From Spirosoma sp. 48-14 (GTDB lineage: Bacteria > Bacteroidota > Bacteroidia > Cytophagales > Spirosomataceae), in the NCBI RefSeq assembly GCF_001898575.1, contig NZ_MKUD01000031.1:1035-65034 (forward strand): DNA of 64,000 nt. The letters are read 5' to 3'. The notes beneath the pieces are model-generated. The model had not been told where the DNA came from and did no database searches. It saw nothing but the letters and a program-made list of their open reading frames with translations. The translations under genes were made by a program, and so were the position numbers. Of this stretch, positions 47,518 through 57,444 are shown piece after piece; position 1 is the first letter of the stretch; every line of letters begins with the position of its first letter.

Positions 47518-49602
47518 ATGAAACTTCTGAAAATTGCCGCTGGAGTCCTGAATCAAATCCCGTTAGCCTGGGAACATAACAAACAAAATATTATCAACGC
47601 CATAGAGGAAGCACAGCGGCAGAATGTAAGCCTGCTGTGCCTGACCGAGTTGTGTATTTCTGGCTATGGGTGTGAAGATGCTTTTTTTGCCCAGAATACC
47701 ATCGATCAGTCCGTAGCTTCTCTGCTCGATATTGTGGAGCATACGAGTGGAATTGCCGTGGCCGTAGGCCTGCCGCTGCGTCACAATAATCGCACCTTTG
47801 ATGTGGCCTGCCTGATAGCGAACAAACGGATTCTGGGCTTTACGGCCAAGCAGTTTATGGCCAATAATGGCGTTCATTACGAAACCCGATGGTTCCAGCC
47901 CTGGCCACCTTACGTTCGGGATGAGATCAAAATCGGTGATTTTATGTATCCCTTTGGCGATGTCGTTTTCGATTTGTCGGGTATTCGGATTGGCTTCGAG
48001 ATTTGCGAAGATGCGTGGGTAGCTAGTCGGCCGGGGCGGCTGCTGTATGAGCGTGGTGTCGACATTATCCTGAATCCGACAGCCAGCCATTTTGCGTTTC
48101 TGAAATCGCAGGTGCGCGAACGGTTTGTAGTCGATGCATCACGATCCTTTGGGGTGAGTTATGTGTACAGCAACATGCTGGGCAACGAAGCGGGCCGGAT
48201 GATCTACGACGGCGATGCTATGGTGGCGTCGAATGGCGAATTGCTGGTGTCGGGGCCACGGTTGAGCTATGAAGATTTTCTGATTGTTTCGGCTGTAGTG
48301 GATGTGGAAATTACCCGCCTGAATCAGACGCAGAATCGAGCCAATCTCGCTTTGGCCTATCCGAACCTACGCGTGACGACGACTTTCGACTGGCCTGACA
48401 TTGCTCCTGTCATCCAGAAAGCTGAACTTGAAGCCTGGGAACGGGGAGGTTATCTGAAAGAAGAAGAATTTGCCCGTGCCGTTGCGCTTGGATTGTTCGA
48501 TTACCTGCGGAAAAGTCGCTCGCATGGGTACGTACTGTCGCTGAGTGGCGGAGCCGATTCGTCGGCCATTGCGGCTCTGGTCTTTCTGATGATTCGGATG
48601 GCCGTTCAAAATATCGGTCTGGATGGGGTGAAGAAAAAGATGGGTTATATCAAGGCCATTCAGACCTGTAAAACACCCGAAGAAATGGTCGGTAAGCTCC
48701 TGACGGTCATGTATCAGGGCACCGAAAATTCTTCCGACGATACATTCAATTCCGCCAAAACCCTGGCCGACGACATAGGGGCCACGTTCATGAATATCAA
48801 CATCAATGGGCTGGTTGAAGCCTACCGGGGACTGATCGAAGAACAACTAGGCCGTAAGCTCTCGTGGGATAGCGATGATCTGGCGTTGCAAAACATCCAG
48901 GCGCGGGTGCGGGCTCCGAGTATCTGGATGCTGGCGAACCTGAACAATGCGCTGTTACTCAGTACGTCGAACCGTTCGGAAGCGGCTGTGGGATACGCTA
49001 CGATGGATGGCGACACGGCCGGTAGTATTTCGCCCATTACGGGCATCGACAAGCATTTTCTGCGGGGCTGGCTGCGTTGGCTCGAAACGGTGGGCCTGAA
49101 CGTAAAAAACGAATGGACACCCGCCGACCGAACAGGCACCGTCAGCGACCCGTCAGCGTCCGATCAGTTGATCAAGGTCAAAGGGTTGAGTGTGGTTAAT
49201 AACCTGCAACCTACGGCCGAACTGCGCCCGCTGGACAAGAAGCAAACTGACGAAGACGATCTCATGCCCTATGATGTGCTGAACTCGATTGAAGAATGTG
49301 CCATTCGGGATAAGCAGCCACCCGTAGAGGTCTTGAAAATGATTGAAGTGCGCTATGCAGGCAGTTACGACCGGGATCGGTTGTTGCTTTGGGTTGAGCG
49401 GTTTTTCAAACTCTGGAGCCGCAACCAATGGAAACGTGAGCGGTACGCGCCTTCCTTCCATCTTGACGACCATAACCTCGACCCTCGTTCGTGGTGTCGC
49501 TTCCCCATTCTATCGGGAGGTTTCGAAAAAGAACTGGCCGACATGCGCGACTGGGCCGCCGACCAGAAACCCAACACCCGAAAAGGGAAGATTGGGTTTT
49601 AG
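47518..49602 (+). CDS. nadE: Glutamine-dependent NAD(+) synthetase
   Basis: N-terminal nitrilase-type glutaminase (LCLTELCISGYGCEDAF, FEICEDAWV) and NAD synthase (LSLSGGADSSAIAALV, NRSEAAVGYATMDGD). Start placed at ATG 47518. Confidence 0.92.
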   Translation: MKLLKIAAGVLNQIPLAWEHNKQNIINAIEEAQRQNVSLLCLTELCISGYGCEDAFFAQNTIDQSVASLLDIVEHTSGIAVAVGLPLRHNNRTFDVACLIANKRILGFTAKQFMANNGVHYETRWFQPWPPYVRDEIKIGDFMYPFGDVVFDLSGIRIGFEICEDAWVASRPGRLLYERGVDIILNPTASHFAFLKSQVRERFVVDASRSFGVSYVYSNMLGNEAGRMIYDGDAMVASNGELLVSGPRLSYEDFLIVSAVVDVEITRLNQTQNRANLALAYPNLRVTTTFDWPDIAPVIQKAELEAWERGGYLKEEEFARAVALGLFDYLRKSRSHGYVLSLSGGADSSAIAALVFLMIRMAVQNIGLDGVKKKMGYIKAIQTCKTPEEMVGKLLTVMYQGTENSSDDTFNSAKTLADDIGATFMNININGLVEAYRGLIEEQLGRKLSWDSDDLALQNIQARVRAPSIWMLANLNNALLLSTSNRSEAAVGYATMDGDTAGSISPITGIDKHFLRGWLRWLETVGLNVKNEWTPADRTGTVSDPSASDQLIKVKGLSVVNNLQPTAELRPLDKKQTDEDDLMPYDVLNSIEECAIRDKQPPVEVLKMIEVRYAGSYDRDRLLLWVERFFKLWSRNQWKRERYAPSFHLDDHNLDPRSWCRFPILSGGFEKELADMRDWAADQKPNTRKGKIGF

Positions 49603-49633
49603 AAACGCCTGTCGTTAAATTTGTAAAAAGCCG

Positions 49634-50914
49634 TTGGGTATGATTACACCAGAAGAATTTCCCTACATCAAATCCTTGTACGTAAACGACTGTTACGCGT
49701 ACAAGGATTTCAATATTGACTTACACGGCTATAAGCCATTCAGCCATTTGATTCTAACCGGCAAAAATGGCTCAGGGAAGAGTACGATTTTGGAGCATTT
49801 ACATAACTACATTTCTGGATGGCAAACCATAGATGGTAGATGGTTTCAGGCTAATACTAACTCTCTTTTATTGTATATTGATACTTTACAACACGAAAGA
49901 GATGATAAGCTAAAAACCTATAAGCTTTATGATGAAACAGATAATGATTATCGCCAAAGATTGATAAATGAGCTTAATAAGTACGAGCGAGTAGTACCAT
50001 CAATAAATGCAGTAGTAGAGGGTTTTTGGGAACAGAATAAATCACTAATTGTCTACTCTTATTTTAAGGCAAAACGAGAGAGTAGAGTAAAGGTAGTTAA
50101 TACTGTTACAAAAGATAATGACTTTACTAATAAGCTGATTGATAGTAACTCAACAGATTATTTTATTGAGCAGTTTAAACAATATTTGGTTAATAAAAAA
50201 GTTGAACAAGCATTCTATCAGATCGAAAAACAAAAGGATGAGTCAGATTACATAGATAACTTTTTCTCTATATTGACTAAGCGTTTCCGTCAAATTTTTG
50301 AAGATGAAAGCCTTCAGCTTGTTTTTCAGCGAGAAAATTTCGAGTTCTTTATTCAACTTTCCGATGGCCGTCAACTTACATTTGATGTTTTGTCCGAAGG
50401 GTTCTCTGCTTTACTCAGTATCCTAATGGACTTGTTTATACGTGTTGATCTAATCCGTAAACAAGTTGGAGGTTTTGCCTATAATCCCTGTGGAATAGTT
50501 CTAATTGATGAGCCGGAAACGCATTTGCATCTTCAATCACAAGAACAGGTTCTTCCGTTATTAACAAGTCTATTTCCTAATATTCAATTCATTGCGGCTA
50601 CACATTCTCCGGCCGTAATTGCCAGCATAAAAAACGCGACCATTTTTGATTTGACAACCAAAGAAACGCGTATCAGTGAAGAAGCGGTTGGACGTAGTTA
50701 TTCCGACTTGATGCGATCACATTTCGGTATGAACAATGAATATTCTGGAATTGCCGATGAGCTATTTAAAAAGGTTGATGAAATTCTGAAAGAAAATAAG
50801 AATAAACCGGAAGAGTTAAAATCTAAACTCCAACAGTTTTTTGTAGAAAATGAAGCTTATTTTTCGCCCAGCTTTCGGGTTGAGTTAGAGTCGATGATTT
50901 TAGAAAACGCTTAA
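49634..50914 (+). CDS. PtuA-like AAA ATPase (Septu-type defence)
   Basis: Walker A LTGKNGSGKSTILEHL; Walker B GIVLIDEPETHLHLQSQEQVLPLL; H-loop AATHSPAVIAS; followed by an HNH protein. Confidence 0.75.
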   Translation: MGMITPEEFPYIKSLYVNDCYAYKDFNIDLHGYKPFSHLILTGKNGSGKSTILEHLHNYISGWQTIDGRWFQANTNSLLLYIDTLQHERDDKLKTYKLYDETDNDYRQRLINELNKYERVVPSINAVVEGFWEQNKSLIVYSYFKAKRESRVKVVNTVTKDNDFTNKLIDSNSTDYFIEQFKQYLVNKKVEQAFYQIEKQKDESDYIDNFFSILTKRFRQIFEDESLQLVFQRENFEFFIQLSDGRQLTFDVLSEGFSALLSILMDLFIRVDLIRKQVGGFAYNPCGIVLIDEPETHLHLQSQEQVLPLLTSLFPNIQFIAATHSPAVIASIKNATIFDLTTKETRISEEAVGRSYSDLMRSHFGMNNEYSGIADELFKKVDEILKENKNKPEELKSKLQQFFVENEAYFSPSFRVELESMILENA

Positions 50915-50926
50915 TCCAGTTGCTTC

Positions 50927-51679
50927 ATGATTAATATAGTGCGAAGCCCACAAGCTCCGAAGTCGCTGGATAATGCCGGAATTAGGAAGTACTTAGACGA
51001 ACTTGAGGCTTATAAAAACGATCAACAGTTGCCACCAGAACAGCAAACGCTGAAAAAGCCCAAATGCCATGAGTCGTATCGTAACACTGATTTATTTGAA
51101 GCTTTTGATGACTGTTTTTTCAAAAAATGCTATCTGACTGAAGAAGCCTTTTTTACGTCATGGGCTATGGATGTTGAGCACTTTGTTCCTCAAAATGAGA
51201 AACCTGAGTTAAAATACATTTGGTCGAATTTGTACCCGGCATCTCATGATGCCAATATGATGAAGCCGCGAAATACCCCCGATGGGGGCTATTTGAACCC
51301 CTGTGAACCAATTGATGATGTTGAAAATGATCTGCTCTACTTTTTCGATTATGAGAATGATGCAGTCCATTTCGAAGCTGTAGACCCTTCTAATAAGAAA
51401 GCCACCAATACTGCCAAGCTTTTACAAAAACTTCATAATGGAGATAGTGAGGAAACTCACCGTAAAACAGCTGAGTTAAGAAATGCTATTCATAAACGGT
51501 TTATAAGAATACTGGAACTAATCATTGAGTGGCGACAAGCTCGTGAAGTCTCCGAAAGACACGCTGAGTTTGAGGCAGCTCGTAAACTCAAAGCTTTGCT
51601 TTCCCGTAAGGCTTCATTTACTATGTTAATGCGTTCCATAAAAGCAGTCAGGGACTTGCCCTCTGAATTCTTCGATTGA
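50927..51679 (+). CDS. PtuB-like HNH endonuclease (Septu-type defence)
   Basis: CYLTEEAFFTSWAMDVEHFVPQNEKPELKYIWSNLYPASHDANMMK HNH-type core; 12 nt downstream of the ATPase. Confidence 0.75.
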   Translation: MINIVRSPQAPKSLDNAGIRKYLDELEAYKNDQQLPPEQQTLKKPKCHESYRNTDLFEAFDDCFFKKCYLTEEAFFTSWAMDVEHFVPQNEKPELKYIWSNLYPASHDANMMKPRNTPDGGYLNPCEPIDDVENDLLYFFDYENDAVHFEAVDPSNKKATNTAKLLQKLHNGDSEETHRKTAELRNAIHKRFIRILELIIEWRQAREVSERHAEFEAARKLKALLSRKASFTMLMRSIKAVRDLPSEFFD

Positions 51680-51758
51680 ACGACTTTAAATCGTGTTTCG
51701 TCAGGCATTTCTGCGAAAGGCGTATCTTTGTGCCGTTTCAATCGGCATATTTTGTTAC

Positions 51759-54587
51759 ATGGCTTCATCCCTTTTCGATCAGTTTCGACGGTTTCCGGCT
51801 ACTACACAGGCCGCACCATCTGCCAAAGTCGAAGCTCTGAAAGTGCAACTCTGTTTCGATACCGATGGAAGCTATGTCCAACTGATTAACGAGAAAGAGG
51901 TTGTTGTTGAGCCTGATTATCAGGGTTATAGTGGTGCCCTGCGAAATCTGGTACGGGCCATGCAGCAACTTCGCGAACGCAATGGCTTCGTGATCGACTG
52001 GGAGAACCCATCGGCCCAGCTCTACCTTCATCAGTACGACTACCTGATTGATTACATCAGAAATTGCCCCGTCGTCATTGATGAGCGGCAGCATCCGATT
52101 CGGTTTACCGACGAAACGGGCGAGTTACGACTTCAGATTATAGCAATTGCCAATCCAACAACCGACACCGACGAGTCGGCCCCAACAAGTCTGGAAGCGA
52201 GTGTCCGGCTATTGGTGGCGGGTCGGTACGAAGAAGACTTTCTGCTGCTCAACGAACGGTATGTGCTATCGGCAGGGCGGGTGGTGGAAATTAATGAAGT
52301 AGGCCCGGCATTTAATCGGGTTCCGCTGTTTGATACATCACTCACAACGGGCGATTTGACCAAATATCTGTCGTTGGCGTTGTCGAATCTGGATAATGTT
52401 CAGGTTGAGTACGACGATTATCGGTTAATCACCACCGGAACCGAGCCAATTATGGCCCAGCCCTGTCTGGTGTTTGAGAAAATCGACGCCGATCAGTCGC
52501 TCTATGTACGGGTGACCCAGCAGCTACCGAACACCGATGCCGGTTTTCTGGATGAGTTCGATCTGTATCGCTATGCCGATGTTAACCCGCTCGAACGTAC
52601 CATTTCCGTTCGGATTGTAGAGCGCCAGCCACTGGCCCGGTTAATTGACGAGGTAAGCCAGTTGATTGAGAAACACACGGTTAAAGAGAAAGGACGGCGA
52701 AAATCGCAGGGGCAGTATATCGTAGAAGGTAACCTGTTTGTGTTGCCACAGGAAATAGCCGGTGCGTTTATTTATCAGGAACTGCCCCGGTTGCTCGAAA
52801 CCTTCCAACTGTTTGGAGCCGAAAAGCTGAAGCAGTATCGCATTAGTACCCATCCACCCCGATTGAACCTCAGCCTGAGTCATGGAATCGACTTTCTGGA
52901 AGGTGAAGCCACGGTAAGTTTCGGCGAACAAAAGCTTGGTTTACTCGATGTGATTCGGCAGTATAACCAGCAACGCTATATTCAGTTGTCGGACGGGAGC
53001 CATGCGCTGGTCAATGAAACCTATATCCGCAAACTCGAACGGCTGTTTCAGAAGAGTAAAAAAGATACCGTCAAACTGTCGTTTTTCGATTTACCACTGG
53101 CCGAAGATCTGCTGGACGAGGCCGTTGCCGGAGCAGCTTTTCAGAAATCACGGGCTTTCTTTACCGGCTTCAACGAACTGGCCAGCCAGAAACCGCGACT
53201 GCCATCGGTCGATGCGACACTCCGACCGTATCAGAAACGAGGTGTGCAATGGCTCGAACATCTGCATGAATATAGCCTCAACGGTTGCCTGGCCGACGAC
53301 ATGGGTTTGGGTAAAACTCTGCAAACGATTACATTACTGTCGCGCTTTTATCCGGGCGAAACCTTGCCTACGCTGATCGTGATGCCCAAAAGTTTGCTGT
53401 TCAACTGGCAGAAGGAAGTGGAGCGGTTTAACCCCCGGCTGACGACTTATACCTACTACGCCGACAATCGGGATCTGGATGCGGCCTGCCAGTGCTCACT
53501 CATTTTTACGACCTATGCTTTGCTCCGAAACGACATCGAGAAATTTCGGGAACGGCCATACTTCTACGTGATTCTGGACGAGTCGCAGAATATCAAAAAT
53601 AGCCAGTCGCAGGCTAGCCGGGCGGTTGTGTTGCTCAATGCCCAGCATCGGTTGGCCTTGAGTGGCACGCCCATCGAAAACAACCTGTCGGAACTCTATT
53701 CGCTATTCAGGTTTCTGAATCCGGCTATGTTTGGGTCGATTGAGCAATTTGGTCATAACTACCTGACTCCCATTCAGAAACATAATGATCCCGATGCCAT
53801 TGCTGAGCTTCGGAAGAAAATTTATCCGTTTGTACTACGTCGGTTGAAGAAAAATGTGCTGACCGAACTGCCCGACAAAATTGAGCAGGTATTCTACGTA
53901 GATATGTCGGACGAACAACGGCGTTTTTATGAGCAGCGACGCTTGTTCTATAAAGAAGCCATTGAACGTCAGATTGCCGACAAGGGTGTGGAGCAAAGCC
54001 AGTTTTTTATTTTTCAGGCCTTTAATGAGCTTCGTCAGATTGCCAGCATTCCCGAAGCAAAATCGGGCGGGGCTATTGAGTCGCCCAAAGTCGAAACATT
54101 GGTGGAGCAACTCATCGACGCAGCCGCCAATGGCCACAAAATGCTGGTGTTCGTCAACTACCTGGCCGCTCTCGAACAAATTGGCGATCAATTGGATGCA
54201 CAAGGTATCGACTACGTAAGCATGAGCGGCTCCACCCGCGACCGCCAACGGCTGGTTGAGCGGTTCCAGACCGACCCCGCCTGTAAAGTTTTTTTGATGA
54301 CGCTGAAAACGGGCGGTACCGGACTGAACCTGACGGCTGCCGATATGGTCTTTATTTTTGACCCCTGGTGGAACAAAGCTGCCGAAAATCAGGCCATCGA
54401 CCGAAGCCACCGAATTGGGCAAAGCCGAAAGGTAATGGCGTATAAGATGATAACCCAGGGCACCATCGAAGAGAAAATTCTGCAATTGCAGGAAAAGAAA
54501 GCCGAACTCTTCAATGCCGTAATCAGCGCCGATGCGTCGGCCCTGAAGTCGTTTAGTGAGTCGGACATTGCTTTCCTGTTAGGGTAA
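51759..54587 (+). CDS. SNF2-family DEAD/DEAH helicase
   Basis: LADDMGLGKTLQTI, ILDESQNIKN, LALSGTPIENNLSELYSLF, TLKTGGTGLNLTAADMVFIFDPWWNKAAENQAIDRSHRIGQ. Start moved to MASSLFDQF. Confidence 0.92.
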   Translation: MASSLFDQFRRFPATTQAAPSAKVEALKVQLCFDTDGSYVQLINEKEVVVEPDYQGYSGALRNLVRAMQQLRERNGFVIDWENPSAQLYLHQYDYLIDYIRNCPVVIDERQHPIRFTDETGELRLQIIAIANPTTDTDESAPTSLEASVRLLVAGRYEEDFLLLNERYVLSAGRVVEINEVGPAFNRVPLFDTSLTTGDLTKYLSLALSNLDNVQVEYDDYRLITTGTEPIMAQPCLVFEKIDADQSLYVRVTQQLPNTDAGFLDEFDLYRYADVNPLERTISVRIVERQPLARLIDEVSQLIEKHTVKEKGRRKSQGQYIVEGNLFVLPQEIAGAFIYQELPRLLETFQLFGAEKLKQYRISTHPPRLNLSLSHGIDFLEGEATVSFGEQKLGLLDVIRQYNQQRYIQLSDGSHALVNETYIRKLERLFQKSKKDTVKLSFFDLPLAEDLLDEAVAGAAFQKSRAFFTGFNELASQKPRLPSVDATLRPYQKRGVQWLEHLHEYSLNGCLADDMGLGKTLQTITLLSRFYPGETLPTLIVMPKSLLFNWQKEVERFNPRLTTYTYYADNRDLDAACQCSLIFTTYALLRNDIEKFRERPYFYVILDESQNIKNSQSQASRAVVLLNAQHRLALSGTPIENNLSELYSLFRFLNPAMFGSIEQFGHNYLTPIQKHNDPDAIAELRKKIYPFVLRRLKKNVLTELPDKIEQVFYVDMSDEQRRFYEQRRLFYKEAIERQIADKGVEQSQFFIFQAFNELRQIASIPEAKSGGAIESPKVETLVEQLIDAAANGHKMLVFVNYLAALEQIGDQLDAQGIDYVSMSGSTRDRQRLVERFQTDPACKVFLMTLKTGGTGLNLTAADMVFIFDPWWNKAAENQAIDRSHRIGQSRKVMAYKMITQGTIEEKILQLQEKKAELFNAVISADASALKSFSESDIAFLLG

Positions 54588-54592
54588 ACTGT

Positions 54593-56500
54593 ATGGAGCA
54601 AATCGAATTAATTACCAGGCTGGATGCGCTCATCAAAAGCAATACCAATAGTGAGCGAAACCGAAACAACATTGCCAGCGAAATTGCCAAAGTATATATT
54701 AAGCAAACAGGGGCTGCTATTTCGCCAGCACTGATTCGGGATATTGACCAGAACTACAACAAAGATGGATTGCAGTCGCTGGCCAAATACGCCCGTAAAG
54801 TGGTCGAAACTTGTCAGGATTTGCTGGATGGGTTGTCGCTTAATTTGCCCTATACGCTCCTGAAAACAATGGACCTCAGTACGGCCAACAAAGCCCGGTT
54901 GATTTGGAGTGTAGCGTTTGTTTTTAGTGATGCCGATGTGTATCGACTGTTTCATAACTTCTTGCCGACCGATATTCAGAAGGCCGCCGAGCAACTGACC
55001 TGGCTCCCGAGAGTATCGGCCGACGTGTTGGGGCCACTGATTGGTACCAAAATGACCCTTAAGGAGCGAGATAACCATTATTATAGTGGTGGTACGGTGA
55101 AATTGATCAGTCAGTTCAAACTGTTGCCACACAAGGGCGAAGGCTGGGAGGGAAATGTAATTCTGGAATGGCCTCCACACATTCGGAAATTTCTGCAAAC
55201 GGCCTATCCACAGCCCGAAAACTACCATATTCGAACTTCATCCGAACCTCCTGCCGGTCTGTTACGGTGGGAAGATGGCGAAACAATCATTTTTGAAGAC
55301 ATTCAGAAGTTGATTGCGTATCGGATGCAGGACAGTATTCCGATCAATAACTCCGGGAAAGTAGCGGCCAATGGCTTGAAAAAAATGCGTAAGCTTCTGG
55401 GACTACGTGAATTTTTTCCTGACAATGCGGACTTCCCACTGGTTCGTACTGCTTGCCTGGCACAGATACTAGCCCCTTATCAGCCGAAGAAGAACCAACT
55501 AGCCCCCGATTCGCTCGAAGCCCTGATCCAACTCCGCAAAACGTTCGAAAAACATGCTACGGTCTTGTTTTTATTGAACGACCTGAAAAATCATGGGTTT
55601 GTGAGTCTGTACCAGTATAAGCAGGATGCCGAATTGGCCTTGCTGGAGTGGATGAACCGGCTGCCCGTGGGCGAGTGGGTATCCGTAACAAATATACTGG
55701 CGTATGGACAGATTCATGATTTGTCTGTACGGCCCTGCCATGCTGGCGAATACCCGTCTCTAGTCTACGAAACTGAAGCCGAAGTGTCGTGGCGAGCGGG
55801 ATCAATGGATCGCCGGAATGTGAGTTCGGGAAATGCCTATCTGTTTGTTGAGCGACCTGCGCTCTTGGGCAGTTTTTTTCTATTTGCCTCGCTGGGCTGG
55901 CTCGACATTGCCTACGAAGCGCCCACCGGCAAATTTGCCAGCGATTACTACTCGGCTTACGATGGCTTGCGCTACGTTCGGCTCAATGCCCTGGGGGCCT
56001 CTATTTTTGGGCGGACAAAAGCGCCTTACGTTCCTAAAGTGAACACAGCCACTCAGGAGCTTCGTTTCGACGAGCAATCGTTGCTGATTTTCTGCGATCC
56101 TGAACATGTAGTAGCCGAGACCATCCTGGCCAATTATGCCGAGCGGGTAAGTCCAACCCGTTTTCGCGTAACACCCGAGACATTTTTGAAAGACTGTAAA
56201 ACCAAACAGCAGCTTCGAGCCAAGGTTGACCTGTTCTGTAAATCGGTTGCCCCGAATCTGCCCGCCAATTGGCTAACGTTTTTCGATGAACTCATGAGTA
56301 AGGCCGATCCCTTGACATCCATTACGGACATGACGGCCTACTCCATTGCTTCCACCAATCAACCGCTCATTCGCTTGCTGGCTCAGGACCCGGTGCTCAA
56401 ATCGATTGTGGTAAAAGCCGAAGGCTTTCGGATTCTGATTGCTACTGATAACCTGCCCCGGTTTCGGAGCCGTCTGCGCGAATTGGGCTACCTGATATGA
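54593..56500 (+). CDS. Hypothetical protein (635 aa), possible XPB/Ssl2-N-terminal-like C-terminal segment, coupled to SNF2 helicase
   Basis: Start 5 nt after the helicase stop; C-terminus LIRLLAQDPVLKSIVVKAEGFRILIATDNLPRFRSRLRELGYLI resembles Helicase_C_3-type domains. Confidence 0.6.
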   Translation: MEQIELITRLDALIKSNTNSERNRNNIASEIAKVYIKQTGAAISPALIRDIDQNYNKDGLQSLAKYARKVVETCQDLLDGLSLNLPYTLLKTMDLSTANKARLIWSVAFVFSDADVYRLFHNFLPTDIQKAAEQLTWLPRVSADVLGPLIGTKMTLKERDNHYYSGGTVKLISQFKLLPHKGEGWEGNVILEWPPHIRKFLQTAYPQPENYHIRTSSEPPAGLLRWEDGETIIFEDIQKLIAYRMQDSIPINNSGKVAANGLKKMRKLLGLREFFPDNADFPLVRTACLAQILAPYQPKKNQLAPDSLEALIQLRKTFEKHATVLFLLNDLKNHGFVSLYQYKQDAELALLEWMNRLPVGEWVSVTNILAYGQIHDLSVRPCHAGEYPSLVYETEAEVSWRAGSMDRRNVSSGNAYLFVERPALLGSFFLFASLGWLDIAYEAPTGKFASDYYSAYDGLRYVRLNALGASIFGRTKAPYVPKVNTATQELRFDEQSLLIFCDPEHVVAETILANYAERVSPTRFRVTPETFLKDCKTKQQLRAKVDLFCKSVAPNLPANWLTFFDELMSKADPLTSITDMTAYSIASTNQPLIRLLAQDPVLKSIVVKAEGFRILIATDNLPRFRSRLRELGYLI

Positions 56501-57354
56501 AAACAATTCTTCCCGGTCTTCTCTTTGCGGCTTTGTGGGCGTCGGCTTCGGTAGCGACCAAGTTTGGGGTACAGTCGGCGCATCCACTGATTCTGGCGAA
56601 TATTCGGTTTTTAATTGCGGGTAGTGGAATGCTCCTGTTTGCGTATAGTGTGCAACGTATGCCAAACGCCTGGCCTACGCGTACCGAATGGGGACGGTTA
56701 CTAATCTTCTCCCTCCTGAATACCACAATTTACCTGGGTGCTTTTGTATTGGCCATAAAACAGGTATCAGCCGGGATTGGAAGCCTGTCTACCGCTACGA
56801 ATCCATTGTTTATTGCCCTACTATCGGCTCTATGGTTGCGTCGGAAACCGGGCTGGAACGAAATCGGCGGGTTATTGCTGGGCCTGGTTGGGGTAGGGGT
56901 TGCTACCTATCCGCTTCTGCAAAACAGCTATGCCACGGTAGAAGGGTTATTGATTTTGCTGGTGGGCATGATTTCGGTGTCGGCGGCAACGGTCTATTAT
57001 GCCCGTTTCGAATGGCGGCTACCGAACCTGGTTATCAATGGATGGCAGGTATTTCTGGGTGGGTTACAATTGGTCCCTTTTACACTGCTGTTTGCCGATT
57101 TCTCGTCGTCTCATTACGACATGCGATTTTGGGTATCGCTATTTTGGCTCATTCTGCCCGTATCTGTAGCGGCTTTGCAATTGTGGTTTTATCTGGTTCG
57201 GCAAGATCCAATCCGGGCCTCACTCTGGCTTTTTCTTTGCCCGATTTTCGGTTTCGCTTACTCGTATCTACTTATGGACGAACCCATCACAGGGTACACA
57301 CTGGCAGGTACGGCGCTCGTAATAGTCGGGTTGTGGCTAGGCCGAAAAGCGTAG
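56497..57354 (+). CDS. EamA/DMT-family transporter
   Basis: Ten TM segments in two EamA-like halves; overlaps the previous stop (ATGA). Confidence 0.85.
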   Translation: MKTILPGLLFAALWASASVATKFGVQSAHPLILANIRFLIAGSGMLLFAYSVQRMPNAWPTRTEWGRLLIFSLLNTTIYLGAFVLAIKQVSAGIGSLSTATNPLFIALLSALWLRRKPGWNEIGGLLLGLVGVGVATYPLLQNSYATVEGLLILLVGMISVSAATVYYARFEWRLPNLVINGWQVFLGGLQLVPFTLLFADFSSSHYDMRFWVSLFWLILPVSVAALQLWFYLVRQDPIRASLWLFLCPIFGFAYSYLLMDEPITGYTLAGTALVIVGLWLGRKA

Positions 57355-57444
57355 AGACGCATCCTTGCGTCTCCTGACCAGGTGGTTTTCAGTTAATCTG
57401 GATTATTGCTGACGCGTAGGAGACGCGAGGTATCGCGTCTCTAC
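57351..57444. repeat. REP/MITE-like inverted-repeat element (GTAGAGACGC...GCGTCTCTAC)
   Basis: Left arm gtagagacgcatccttgcgtctcct, right arm aggagacgcgaggtatcgcgtctctac, each with an internal hairpin. Confidence 0.75.

Noticed and set aside
51693-51758. Upstream start of the SNF2 helicase ORF
   Set aside because: MASSLFDQF at 51759 looks like the real start; the upstream segment lies in the intergenic gap after ptuB.
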